From Flavobacterium psychrophilum (GTDB lineage Bacteria > Bacteroidota > Bacteroidia > Flavobacteriales > Flavobacteriaceae), in NCBI GenBank assembly GCA_945890865.1, contig CAMDDB010000002.1, positions 124,001 to 188,000 of the forward strand: a stretch of 64,000 nucleotides of DNA, given 5' to 3'. Within the stretch, counting starts at the first letter, position 1. Every line of letters begins with the position of its first letter. The notes under the pieces were generated by a model. The model was not told where the DNA came from. It saw only the letters and a list, made by a program, of their open reading frames with translations, and searched no databases. Made by a program: the position numbers and the translations under genes. Of the stretch, positions 35,920 to 44,456 are shown piece after piece.

Positions 35920-36192
35920 TTATTTCCACAATATTCGCAATATAAAGCGCAAAATAATCAATTGAAGTATAGCGACACCAAAAAATTTAAGCAAAAAAGA
36001 ACCTTTTGATATTTTATGTCTAAAAAACACTATTCCTAAAATACCGCCCAAAGTACCGCCCAAGAAAACACCTAAAAGTAAGTTTATTTCTGATACACGA
36101 CTGCTGTTTTTCATGGAAGAAAATTTATCATAACCCCAAACCAAAAGGGTAATTAGATTAATTCCAAGTAAATACAACACTAATGGCGCCAT
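35920..36192 (-). CDS. DUF1294 small membrane protein
   Basis: The 90-residue protein has membrane segments near 2-22, 37-57 and 68-88. It contains the DUF1294 pattern: WGYDKFSSMKNSSRVSE in the first loop, then LLLGVFLGGTLGGILGIVFFRHKISK, where GG and FRHK are conserved. Function is unknown for this family. It converges with the CDF gene (seven-base gap). A perfect TATCTTTG -7 element lies 17 bases before the ATG at 36209-36216. Confidence 0.85.
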   Translation of the reverse strand: MAPLVLYLLGINLITLLVWGYDKFSSMKNSSRVSEINLLLGVFLGGTLGGILGIVFFRHKISKGSFLLKFFGVAILQLIILRFILRILWK

Positions 36193-36208
36193 AATTTTTA
36201 TTTTTATT

Positions 36209-36216
36209 CAAAGATA
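36209..36216 (-). promoter_or_regulatory. -7 promoter element before the DUF1294 gene
   Basis: On the minus strand this reads TATCTTTG, a perfect TAnnTTTG, ending 17 bases before the DUF1294 ATG. A TTG lies only 11 bases upstream, too close for the usual spacing. Confidence 0.5.
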
Positions 36217-36262
36217 GTATTTAGCTACAAAAAAGTATTCCTTTAGAATCATAACGAGTAAA

Positions 36263-36306
36263 AAAAATCCCAAACTTCTATTTTAGTAGAAACGTTTGGG
36301 ATTTTT
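36263..36306 (-). terminator. Terminator after tatA
   Basis: A perfect 13-bp stem (AAAAATCCCAAAC with GTTTGGGATTTTT) encloses a second small stem (TTCTA/TAGAA). It lies 21 bases downstream of the tatA stop and ends in a T run on the minus strand. Confidence 0.85.
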
Positions 36307-36327
36307 AAAGTGTAAACTAAAGTAAAA

Positions 36328-36507
36328 TTACTCTTTAGTTTCCTCTTCTTTTTTAGAATTAGCCGGTTGGTCGTCTTTCGCAGCGTTTTTAAATTCTTTG
36401 ATACCACTCCCCAAACCTTTCATTAATTCTGGAATTTTTTTACCTCCAAAAAGTAATAATACAATAGCTAAAATGACTAATATTTCGGTAAGACCTATTT
36501 TTCCCAT
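36328..36507 (-). CDS. tatA: Twin-arginine translocase subunit TatA
   Basis: A 59-residue ORF, short enough to be easily missed. It begins [20 protein letters not shown], a single membrane helix (about 5-20), followed by [20 protein letters not shown], the amphipathic helix hallmark of TatA/TatE/HCF106 with the FGG-type hinge. The tail is charged and Lys/Glu-rich. TatA oligomers form the pore of the Tat pathway that exports folded proteins. tatC is not in the window. The gene has its own promoter element and terminator. Confidence 0.93.
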   Translation of the reverse strand: MGKIGLTEILVILAIVLLLFGGKKIPELMKGLGSGIKEFKNAAKDDQPANSKKEEETKE

Positions 36508-36547
36508 GATATAGATAGTTTATAACGTTTATTCGTTTAATGCGTTA

Positions 36548-36555
36548 CAAAGATA
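36548..36555 (-). promoter_or_regulatory. -7 promoter element before tatA
   Basis: On the minus strand TATCTTTG matches the consensus, ending about 41 bases before the tatA ATG. The nearest upstream TTG is only 12 bases away. Confidence 0.5.
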
Positions 36556-36627
36556 ATAAGAAAAACACAAACCATTATTTTTTCTCGAATTATTCTACAG
36601 ATTAAAGTAACAACGCGTTGTATTTAC

Positions 36628-36635
36628 TATATTTG
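36628..36635 (+). promoter_or_regulatory. -7 promoter element before the M23-like gene
   Basis: TATATTTG matches TAnnTTTG and ends 22 bases before the ATG at 36658. No TTG is at the right distance upstream. Confidence 0.45.
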
Positions 36636-36657
36636 TGATACTAATTTGTGTATAAAA

Positions 36658-37527
36658 ATGTCCAATTACCAACTAAAAAGACAGCAACTTCTTAAAAAAT
36701 TGTATACAAAAAGAAGGTTGGTCATTCTTAACGAGGACTCTTTTGAGGAAACATTTTCATTGAAATTAAACTTGATGAATGTATTTGTAGTGGGATCAGT
36801 AGGCGCCATTTTCATCATTTTTGTAACTACATATATCATTGCTTTTACACCGCTTCGCGAATATATTCCAGGATATGCTTCTTCAAAATTAAAGCAAGAG
36901 GCCTTAGAAATGGCAATAAAATCGGATTCTTTGGAGCAATCTGTTAAAGTCAATAACGCCTATATTTCCTCCATTAAGAAAGTATTAACCGGTGATTTAG
37001 AATACGCAAAATTGAATAAGGATTCGATTAAAGCACTCGACCCAGAAGACATAGAAGAAGCCACAATTGCCCCCACAGAAAGTGAAAAAGTGTTACGAGA
37101 ACAAGTTATCAAAGAAGATAAATTCAATGTGTTTGATTCGGCTAAACCCAAGGTTGGTTTTGTTTTGTTTCCACCTGTTCAAGGAACGATTATTGAAAAA
37201 TACAGTCCAAAAAACAAACATTTGGCCATTACCCTTGCCTTAGGAAAAAACACGCCAATTAAATCTATTGGTGCCGGAACAATTATTTTTTCAGATTGGA
37301 CGCCCAGCTCGGGTTATGTTGTGATTATTCGTCACAAAGACGATATTTTGTCGGTGTATAAAAACGCGGCATCGGTTACAAAATCACAAGGAAATATAGT
37401 AAAATCGGGCGAAGTAATTGCATTAGCAGGAACTTCCACGCCACAAAAAACAAACGCCACTTTGCAGTTTGAACTTTGGAAAGATGGCTTTCCTATTGAT
37501 CCTACCCAATTCATAAATTTCAATTAA
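36658..37527 (+). CDS. Membrane-anchored M23 (LytM)-fold protein with degenerate catalytic motifs
   Basis: The 289-residue protein is anchored by one helix (about 36-60), with a linker (about 65-160) and a C-terminal LytM/M23-like domain (about 165-289). Active M23 enzymes have HxxxD and HxH zinc motifs. Here the corresponding stretches are KHLAITLALG, without the Asp, and VYKNAASV, where the usual YaHL histidine is replaced. The fold-specific SGEVIALAGTST is intact. It therefore resembles non-catalytic LytM activators (EnvC/NlpD-like) more than a hydrolase. I chose ATG 36658; a TTG four codons earlier is less likely. The GH3 gene follows two bases later. Confidence 0.82.
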   Translation: MSNYQLKRQQLLKKLYTKRRLVILNEDSFEETFSLKLNLMNVFVVGSVGAIFIIFVTTYIIAFTPLREYIPGYASSKLKQEALEMAIKSDSLEQSVKVNNAYISSIKKVLTGDLEYAKLNKDSIKALDPEDIEEATIAPTESEKVLREQVIKEDKFNVFDSAKPKVGFVLFPPVQGTIIEKYSPKNKHLAITLALGKNTPIKSIGAGTIIFSDWTPSSGYVVIIRHKDDILSVYKNAASVTKSQGNIVKSGEVIALAGTSTPQKTNATLQFELWKDGFPIDPTQFINFN

Positions 37528-37528
37528 C

Positions 37529-39016
37529 ATGCCTGTAAAAGCCTTTGCAGCAAAATTATTTGCCAAGAGAATTCATACCCAAACACAAAAGTGGGCAAAC
37601 GATCCAGTTGTCACTCAGGAAAAAGTGTTGGTAAGTTTGCTTAAAACTGCAGCTCAAACGAAATTTGGAAAGGATCATCATTTTAGTTCGATAAAATCCC
37701 ACGCCGATTTTGTTCAAAACGTACCCGTACGTGATTATGAAGGTTTAAAACCTTATGTTGATTTAGTGGTAAAAGGGGAAGAAAACATCCTTTGGAAAGG
37801 AAAACCTTTGTATTTTGCTAAAACCTCAGGAACCACCTCTGGTGCCAAATATATTCCACTGACTGCCGCATCGATGCCATTTCATATTCAGGCCGCTAGA
37901 AATGCAATTTTAAGTTATATTCATGAAACCGGAAAGGCCGATTTCGTCTCCGGAAAAATGATTTTCTTACAAGGAAGCCCTATTTTAGAAGAAAAAAACG
38001 GCATTAAATTAGGCCGATTATCAGGCATTGTAGCGCATTTTATTCCGAAATACTTACAAAAGAACAGAATGCCCAGTTGGGAAACCAATTGCATAGAGGA
38101 CTGGGAAACAAAGGTAAACGCCATTGTTGAAGAAACTTTTTTAGAAGACATGACGGTCATTTCTGGGATTCCGAGCTGGGTGCAAATGTATTTTGAAAAA
38201 CTCAACGCGAAAGGCAATAAGCCGGTGGGCGAAATTTTTAAAAACTTTAATTTATTTATTTACGGTGGGGTAAATTACGAACCCTATCGCGCCAAATTTG
38301 AAAATCTAATTGGCCGAAAAGTAGATTCGATAGAGTTGTTTCCAGCTTCCGAAGGGTTTTTTGCGTACCAAGATTCGCAGAAAGAGAAAGGCATGTTGTT
38401 GTTATTGAATTCCGGCATTTTTTACGAATTCATAAAAGCAGATGAATTTTTTACGGAAAACCCAAGTCGATACACAATTGGAGAAGTGGAATTAAATGTA
38501 AATTATGCTTTAATTATTTCTACCAATGCCGGACTTTGGGCATATAACATTGGCGACACCGTTCTATTTACAAGTTTGCAACCGTATCGTGTGATTGTTT
38601 CGGGACGAATCAAGCATTATATTTCGGCTTTTGGCGAACACGTTATTGGAAAAGAAGTCGAATCGGCCCTTAAAGAAGCAATGGAAGGAACCGATGTTCG
38701 AGTAAATGAGTTTACCGTGGCGCCCCAAATTAATCCAAAAGAGGGTTTGCCGTATCACGAATGGTTTATTGAATTTGAAAACGAACCCGATGATTTATCG
38801 GCTTTTGCCTTAAGCATAGATGCTGCCATGCGCAAACAAAATGTATATTATGACGATTTGATTGTGGGTAATGTGTTGCGTACGGCTGTTGTTACAAAAG
38901 TGCAGCAAAATGGCTTTCAAGAGTTTATGAAATCCCAGGGCAAATTAGGCGGCCAGAACAAATTACCAAGGTTGACCAACGACAGAAAAATTGCCGATTT
39001 ATTAGATAGCGAATAG
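37529..39016 (+). CDS. GH3-family acyl-acid amido synthetase-like protein
   Basis: The 495-residue protein matches the GH3 fold of the adenylating superfamily: the ATP/AMP motif FAKTSGTTSGAKYIPLT (about 97-113), the Tyr-Gly block IYGGVNYEPYRAKF (about 247-260), ELFPASEGFFAYQD and the C-terminal hinge GDTVLFTSLQPYRV...SGRIKHYISAFGEHV. Plant GH3 enzymes adenylate jasmonate or auxin and conjugate them to amino acids; the bacterial substrate is unknown. The gene starts two bases after the M23-like gene, and the CarboxypepD_reg gene follows eight bases later, so the three are one transcription unit. Confidence 0.88.
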   Translation: MPVKAFAAKLFAKRIHTQTQKWANDPVVTQEKVLVSLLKTAAQTKFGKDHHFSSIKSHADFVQNVPVRDYEGLKPYVDLVVKGEENILWKGKPLYFAKTSGTTSGAKYIPLTAASMPFHIQAARNAILSYIHETGKADFVSGKMIFLQGSPILEEKNGIKLGRLSGIVAHFIPKYLQKNRMPSWETNCIEDWETKVNAIVEETFLEDMTVISGIPSWVQMYFEKLNAKGNKPVGEIFKNFNLFIYGGVNYEPYRAKFENLIGRKVDSIELFPASEGFFAYQDSQKEKGMLLLLNSGIFYEFIKADEFFTENPSRYTIGEVELNVNYALIISTNAGLWAYNIGDTVLFTSLQPYRVIVSGRIKHYISAFGEHVIGKEVESALKEAMEGTDVRVNEFTVAPQINPKEGLPYHEWFIEFENEPDDLSAFALSIDAAMRKQNVYYDDLIVGNVLRTAVVTKVQQNGFQEFMKSQGKLGGQNKLPRLTNDRKIADLLDSE

Positions 39017-39023
39017 AAAAAAG

Positions 39024-39848
39024 ATGCAAGAAAAAAGGCTTTTGTTGTTTTTGTTGTTGCTTGGGTTTTATACCTCCGCCCAAATCAAAGGCGTGGTCAA
39101 AGACAGCATTTCGGGCGAACCCATTCCGTATGTGAATATTTGGGTAGAGAATGAAACTATTGGAACAACTTCTGAAATAGATGGAAGTTTTCAATTGGCC
39201 TCGCCTTTAGACAAAAATATTGTTTTTGCTATTCTAGGATATAAAAAAAAGACGCTCAAAGCCAATCAAACCCAATTAGTTTTATTAAACCCTACCATTT
39301 TTAATTTGAAAGAAATGGTAATCGTAAACAAGAAAGAAAACAAGCAAGTTGAAATAGGAATTATTAAAAACAGCACTTTTCAGGCTTTTGATAACGGACC
39401 AAAAGTAGAGGCTAAATTTTTCCCATATGAGAAATCGTATAGCAAAACTAGATTCATCAAAGAGGTTACTATTTTTACCGATAGCCGAATGGAGAAGGCC
39501 ACTATAAAATTGCATTTTTATAAAGTAAATGAAGACGGCTCACCAGGTGAAGAATTGCTCACCAAAGATTATATAGTTACTTTAAATAAAGGCGTTATTA
39601 AACATAAATTCAACCTAAGTAATTTGGATTTAGAATTTCCCAAAAACGGCCTTTTTGTGGCGTATGAAAAGCTATTGATTGAAAAAAACATATTGGGCAC
39701 AAAGTACCAGCCCTACGTCTTATATAATTATGTGGTGCGCGATTTTTTTTACACCTATGCCTATGGAACTTGGAGTAAACAAGCGCCTGATTTCCCAGAT
39801 AAATTAGGAATAAATGAGCCCGCAATTACCCTTGTTTTATCGAACTAA
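39024..39848 (+). CDS. Secreted protein with CarboxypepD_reg-like domain
   Basis: The 274-residue protein has a signal peptide (about 1-19, ending TSAQ) and a beta-sandwich of the CarboxypepD_reg-like type (about 20-100): IKGVVKDSISGEPIPYVNIWVEN, GTTSEIDGSFQL and the DGxF turn. This domain is also the N-terminus of TonB-dependent receptors, but no plug or barrel follows; the remaining region (about 130-274) is beta-rich and unassigned. It is cotranscribed with the GH3 gene. Confidence 0.82.
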   Translation: MQEKRLLLFLLLLGFYTSAQIKGVVKDSISGEPIPYVNIWVENETIGTTSEIDGSFQLASPLDKNIVFAILGYKKKTLKANQTQLVLLNPTIFNLKEMVIVNKKENKQVEIGIIKNSTFQAFDNGPKVEAKFFPYEKSYSKTRFIKEVTIFTDSRMEKATIKLHFYKVNEDGSPGEELLTKDYIVTLNKGVIKHKFNLSNLDLEFPKNGLFVAYEKLLIEKNILGTKYQPYVLYNYVVRDFFYTYAYGTWSKQAPDFPDKLGINEPAITLVLSN

Positions 39849-39859
39849 AAATAAAATTG

Positions 39860-39867
39860 TATTTTTG
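39860..39867 (+). promoter_or_regulatory. -7 promoter element before the DUF6909-like gene
   Basis: TATTTTTG matches TAnnTTTG and ends 21 bases before the ATG at 39889. A TTG at 39832-39834 lies 25 bases upstream, slightly too far. Confidence 0.45.
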
Positions 39868-39888
39868 CAGGTAAGATAGACACATATA

Positions 39889-41580
39889 ATGAAAGACATT
39901 AAAAACATTTCGCGCTCTAGAGCGCAAGAGTCCTCGGCAGCTATTGAGCGACTGTACATTACCATGAGACATTTATTCAACAGAGGTTTTTATAAACCGA
40001 TGGGTGTTTCAGGAGAAACTTTGAGAGATGCCTTATTGGCGCTTCGACCCGAAATTTACGGCTCTATTGCCGAAGAAAAAGTAGAATTAAACGGATTGTT
40101 GTATGTTATTGAACGATTGCCTGTAGGTATCGAGCAATGCCGTTACATCAATTTAACTTCCGATGAAGGCTATTCGAGTTCCCATTTTACAGCAATTGTG
40201 CCGCCTAAAAGAAGAAGAAATTGCTACCGCATTGACGACGAGCAAATGAACATCGAAATCACCCGAGGCCGCTCGGATATTTATGATATTTTAACCCACT
40301 TAACCTTTATTTTTATCGAATCGCATAAAATTAAAGATCGGGTTTTAATTGATGAGGAAGGGCGACTAACTAGGGATTGGGAAAAACTAGAGCAAGTTGT
40401 GTTGCACAATAAAAAGCTTTCGTTAGTTGAGCGCGAAAAAGCCATTTCACATGTTTCCAATATTTTAGGCAGAACGTTTGCTGAAGTAAAAACCATCTAT
40501 AACGATTTTGGAACAACCGAATCGCCAGAACGCTTTTTACACATCGTTTATTGGTTAGGAAAACTAGCCATCGAAGAAGTGGTTGACAACAACAAACGAA
40601 CCATTACTTTCAGTCCGATTTTACGCGAAAGACTGGGACATCATATTTATGGCGAAATTTGGGCCAACCACATCAAAGAGGTATTGGTTAAAAACCAGTT
40701 GATTGAGCGGCCCATTCATATCATTAGCGCCAACATGCACAGCGTGATGAATTCCATTTTTGCCGAACCAGTACTCGGAAAAAAATACAAGGATGCAGCT
40801 GATTTTCAAATATTTGAAGATTTAAGTAGCTCAAATAATAAAGAGTTGCGCAAGAAAGTAGAAGATTTTGCGTTACAACAAGGAATGATTTCGTTGCCGG
40901 ACACCTCAGGGACCAATATTGACGTGCAAATTTTTGATACGGCAAAAATAGAGCTGTCAAAAACAGCATTTGCCACAGCGAATTTGGGCGATAAAAAGCC
41001 CGTTTTGATTGTAATGGATTATGCGTTTGGCGAACAGGCCTACGAAACGATTGATGAGTTATTAAAACCCTATAAAACCGAAAATGGTAAAATTTTCATG
41101 AATGTAGAATCGGTTTCTATCATGGGAAAAGCCGGAATTTTAGAGGGCGGCAAAGGCGATATTATGATACCTACCGCTCACGTTAACGAAGGAACGGCCG
41201 ACAATTATTTCTTTGAAAACGAATTAACCGCAGCAATGTTGAGCGGAAACGATATCCCGGTTTTTGAAGGACCGATGATTACGGTTTTAGGCACTTCCTT
41301 GCAAAACAGAGATTTGTTGAAGTTTTTCCACGAATCGACATGGCAAGCCATCGGGCTAGAAATGGAAGGAGCCTATTATCAAAAAGCCATTCAATCGGCT
41401 TCAAGAATTAGAAAAAGCATAAATCCAAACGTAAAAGTGCGTTATGCGTATTACGCTTCAGATAATCCGTTGGAAACGGGAAGCACTTTAGCTTCGGGCG
41501 GACTCGGAACAACCGGGGTAAAACCCACCTATTTGATAACGATCAAAATAATAGAACAAATTTTTAATGTAAAAAAATAG
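39889..41580 (+). CDS. DUF6909-like protein with nucleoside-phosphorylase-like C-terminal motifs
   Basis: A 563-residue soluble protein with no signal or membrane helix. From memory it matches DUF6909 of Bacteroidota. N-terminal half (about 1-250): mostly helical and basic (AAIERLYITMRHLFNRG, YINLTSDEGYSS). C-terminal half: sequences reminiscent of the PNP/UDP phosphorylase fold, including PTAHVNEGTADNYFFENE, PMITVLGTSLQNRDLL, the EMEG motif (491-494, in IGLEMEGAYY) and YYASDNP about 30 residues later. These are typical of enzymes cutting N-glycosidic bonds in nucleosides, but the activity is inference. It leads into the polysaccharide region with its own -7 element. Confidence 0.7.
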   Translation: MKDIKNISRSRAQESSAAIERLYITMRHLFNRGFYKPMGVSGETLRDALLALRPEIYGSIAEEKVELNGLLYVIERLPVGIEQCRYINLTSDEGYSSSHFTAIVPPKRRRNCYRIDDEQMNIEITRGRSDIYDILTHLTFIFIESHKIKDRVLIDEEGRLTRDWEKLEQVVLHNKKLSLVEREKAISHVSNILGRTFAEVKTIYNDFGTTESPERFLHIVYWLGKLAIEEVVDNNKRTITFSPILRERLGHHIYGEIWANHIKEVLVKNQLIERPIHIISANMHSVMNSIFAEPVLGKKYKDAADFQIFEDLSSSNNKELRKKVEDFALQQGMISLPDTSGTNIDVQIFDTAKIELSKTAFATANLGDKKPVLIVMDYAFGEQAYETIDELLKPYKTENGKIFMNVESVSIMGKAGILEGGKGDIMIPTAHVNEGTADNYFFENELTAAMLSGNDIPVFEGPMITVLGTSLQNRDLLKFFHESTWQAIGLEMEGAYYQKAIQSASRIRKSINPNVKVRYAYYASDNPLETGSTLASGGLGTTGVKPTYLITIKIIEQIFNVKK

Positions 41581-41581
41581 T

Positions 41582-42526
41582 ATGAGTACAAATTCTCAAG
41601 ACCAGGAAATTGATTTGGGCCAAATCGGAAAAGGGATTACTAACTTTTTTCAAGGGGCAATAAATTCATTTTTTAAATTTCTTTATTTTCTAAAAAAGAA
41701 ATTGATCGTATTAATTATATTGGGTATTCTAGGTGTTGTTGCTGCATTTTTGTTTGGATCAAAGCGCTATACGCATGAAGTTTCGGTTATTCCAAACTTT
41801 AAAAGTAATGAATACTTATACACTAAAATAGCACAAATTAATACCAAACTGAGAGAAAAAGACAGTGTTTTTTTTGGTCAAATAGGGATACAGCATTCGG
41901 ATCGTATAAAGAAAATAAAAATAGAAGCTTATCCCGCCTTATTTCCTTTTGTGAATGATAAAGAGAACGAAAACAACTTCGAATTGATAAAATTAATGAC
42001 CGAAGAGGGCGGCATCGACAAAATTATGAACGATGAATCCATCGGAATAAATTATTATCACCACAAAATTACAATTACCTCCGAGGGAATGCTTCCCAAA
42101 GAAGCATTTATTTCACCACTATTAAATTACTTGAACACGAGCACTTATTTTGAGACGCAACAAAAAATAAACCTCAAAAACGTTCAAGATAAAATAATAT
42201 TAAACGATTCGTTGATTGCTCAAATCGATAAAATCATTGGTTTGCTGTCGTCAAACAGTTCAAACGCAACCGTTTCCATTTCTGAAAAAAACAGTTTACC
42301 TGAATTGGTACAAAAGAAAGACGAATTGATCTATGCCAATCAAAGTTTCCGTTTAAAGGAAAGCAATTACGATAAAATCATCAAAGAAGAAAGTAGTGTG
42401 ATCAACATTCGTAAATTTGATCCTTTATTGCTCAACCCTAAAGTGTTTTTACCGCTATTATTAATCATTGGCTATTTGATCGGCTATGCCTTGTTTAACG
42501 CAGCGAAAAGGCGCAACAATCAATAA
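41582..42526 (+). CDS. Wzz-like two-pass inner-membrane protein (putative polysaccharide co-polymerase)
   Basis: The 314-residue protein has one membrane helix near 40-60 (KKLIVLIILGILGVVAAFLF) and a second near 283-305, with a periplasmic domain of about 220 residues between that looks helical and coiled. This topology is that of chain-length regulators (Wzz) of O-antigen synthesis. The proline-rich helix-2 motif of classical Wzz is only weakly present (FDPLLLNPKVFLPLLL), so the assignment is tentative. It begins one base after the DUF6909-like stop and is followed by the PagL-like gene. Confidence 0.6.
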   Translation: MSTNSQDQEIDLGQIGKGITNFFQGAINSFFKFLYFLKKKLIVLIILGILGVVAAFLFGSKRYTHEVSVIPNFKSNEYLYTKIAQINTKLREKDSVFFGQIGIQHSDRIKKIKIEAYPALFPFVNDKENENNFELIKLMTEEGGIDKIMNDESIGINYYHHKITITSEGMLPKEAFISPLLNYLNTSTYFETQQKINLKNVQDKIILNDSLIAQIDKIIGLLSSNSSNATVSISEKNSLPELVQKKDELIYANQSFRLKESNYDKIIKEESSVINIRKFDPLLLNPKVFLPLLLIIGYLIGYALFNAAKRRNNQ

Positions 42527-42570
42527 CTCAGGACGCTTCAGACCAATAAATACTCAAGGATAAATAGCGT

Positions 42571-43668
42571 ATGAAGCAACTCCTATTTTTTTTGTGTTTT
42601 TCTTTTTTTTATTCTTTTTCTCAAAAAAACACCAGCAATTATTTTGATGCGCAAGTTTTAAGAGGAAATATTTACAAACACAGAAATGATATTGCTCATT
42701 TAATTTCGGGTCACCCCGACGGTTTTTTACTCAGTTATAATTGGAAAACCCACGGAAAAAAAGAATGGCATCAAGCCTACAACTATCCCGATTATGGTAT
42801 TTCGTATCAGTACATCGATTTCAAAAACCATTATTTAGGAGTCAATCATGCCATAGGGGGGCATTATAATTTTTATTTTTTTAATCGCCAATTGATCTTT
42901 CGAGTTTCACAAGGAATAGGCATTACTTCGTCGCCCTATGATAAAGTGACCAACAACAAAAACAACGCCTTTGGGTCCAAATTAATGGACAACACCTACT
43001 TTTTAGTACAGTATAAAAAGGAAAATATTCTAGAGAATTTTGGCATACAAGCAGGTTTTTTGCTGACGCATTTTTCTAATGGTCGAATCAAAGCGCCAAA
43101 CAGCGGTATCAACACTTTTGCGCTTACACTTGGACTCAATTATGGAGGGCCTGAAAAGCAAAAAATCAAAGCAGATTCCTTGCCCACCCCTGCTTCATAT
43201 GCAGAACACATAAAATACAATATAGCATTTAGAACAGGTATATCGGAAGGGCCCGTGCCTCATTTAGGACAACGTCAATTTTATCATTTTGGGGTCTATG
43301 CCGATAAACGAATTGGTCGAAAAAGCGCACTTCAATTTGGTGCGGATTTGTTTTTTTCGCGCTATTTGCAAGACTACATTCGATATGTTTCAGTGGCCTT
43401 TCCAGAAGGGCATGAATCGTATGCAAAATCCAATACCGATTATAGGCGAATAGGATTATTTTTGGGACACGAATTGATTATTAATAAATTAGCCATAGAA
43501 ACCCAATTGGGGTATTATGTGTACAAACCCTTTGATTATGAAATTGATGTCTATCAGCGACTGGTGTTTAAATATTATTTTAATAAAACACTATTTACGG
43601 GACTAGGGATAAAAACACACAATGGAAGAGCTGAAGCAATTGAAGCCACTATAGGTGTCCGATTATAA
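42571..43668 (+). CDS. PagL-like lipid A 3-O-deacylase / acyloxyacyl hydrolase family
   Basis: The 365-residue outer-membrane-type protein has a signal peptide (1-18, FSQ) and alternating beta strands. The motif LTHFSNGRIKAPNSGIN places His167 and Ser169 as in PagL-family lipid A deacylases (H-x-S-N). Such enzymes remove an acyl chain from lipid A or hydrolyse acyloxyacyl bonds. At 365 residues it is about twice PagL, with an extra beta-rich C-terminal half (about 200-365). Its location next to a polysaccharide locus fits an LPS-modifying role. Confidence 0.75.
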   Translation: MKQLLFFLCFSFFYSFSQKNTSNYFDAQVLRGNIYKHRNDIAHLISGHPDGFLLSYNWKTHGKKEWHQAYNYPDYGISYQYIDFKNHYLGVNHAIGGHYNFYFFNRQLIFRVSQGIGITSSPYDKVTNNKNNAFGSKLMDNTYFLVQYKKENILENFGIQAGFLLTHFSNGRIKAPNSGINTFALTLGLNYGGPEKQKIKADSLPTPASYAEHIKYNIAFRTGISEGPVPHLGQRQFYHFGVYADKRIGRKSALQFGADLFFSRYLQDYIRYVSVAFPEGHESYAKSNTDYRRIGLFLGHELIINKLAIETQLGYYVYKPFDYEIDVYQRLVFKYYFNKTLFTGLGIKTHNGRAEAIEATIGVRL

Positions 43669-43669
43669 G

Positions 43670-44419
43670 ATGAAAAAAACCATATTACATATCGTAAGTA
43701 TTTGTTGCTTGAGCTTAGTGACAGGTTGCGGGCTTTCCGAAGATTGTTTTAAAGGCAATGGAGCTGCTGTTATTCAAACTTTTCCGCTTGAAAATTTTAC
43801 CAAAATAAAGGTCTATGAAGGCATTGGGTTGGTGGTAAAAGAAGGCCCTGCTTATGAAGTAAAAATAGCGGCACCACATACTATTTTAGAAAACATTGAG
43901 GTAAAACTTGAGGGAGATATGTTAGTGGTAAAAGATCGTTCTACCTGCAATATAGCAAGGGATTACGGACAAACGGTTGTGTATGTTACGACGCCATTTT
44001 TAGAAGAAATTCACAGTAAAACAGAACAAGATATACTAAGTGATGGTGTTTTAACGTTTCCTGAATTGAAGCTTTATTCGGTGGACATAAGCGACGGAGC
44101 GGGTACGGGGGATTTTAGGCTAAAGTTAGACACACAATTACTTTATATTGAGAGCAATAATGTTTCTAATTTTTATGTTTCGGGAGAAACAAACCGATTA
44201 ATAGTGTTTTTTTCATGGGGAAATGGTATTTTTAACGGAGAACAATTGCAAAGTAATTCTATCGATGTGTATCATAGGGGATCCAATGATATGACTTTTT
44301 CCCCCATTCAATCGATTGTTGGAAATATATACAGTACAGGGGATATTATTTTGAAAAACCGCCCAATTTTGCCCCCAAATGTTATGCAACATTTTACGGG
44401 GAGACTAATAATAGAATAA
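43670..44419 (+). CDS. Head-GIN domain (DUF2807) lipoprotein
   Basis: The 249-residue protein has a lipobox LSLVTGC (Cys20) and a beta-solenoid DUF2807 domain with FTKIKVYEGIGLVVKEG, VKLEGDMLVVKD and repeating short strands. It differs from the first head-GIN protein (30997-31668) by its lipid anchor and low overall similarity. The start is the ATG at 43670, one base past the preceding stop; a GTG five codons earlier is inside the previous gene. Its role is unknown. Confidence 0.8.
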   Translation: MKKTILHIVSICCLSLVTGCGLSEDCFKGNGAAVIQTFPLENFTKIKVYEGIGLVVKEGPAYEVKIAAPHTILENIEVKLEGDMLVVKDRSTCNIARDYGQTVVYVTTPFLEEIHSKTEQDILSDGVLTFPELKLYSVDISDGAGTGDFRLKLDTQLLYIESNNVSNFYVSGETNRLIVFFSWGNGIFNGEQLQSNSIDVYHRGSNDMTFSPIQSIVGNIYSTGDIILKNRPILPPNVMQHFTGRLIIE

Positions 44420-44456
44420 TTAAATGGGACAGCTGTATTTTGCCCATTATTTTTAA

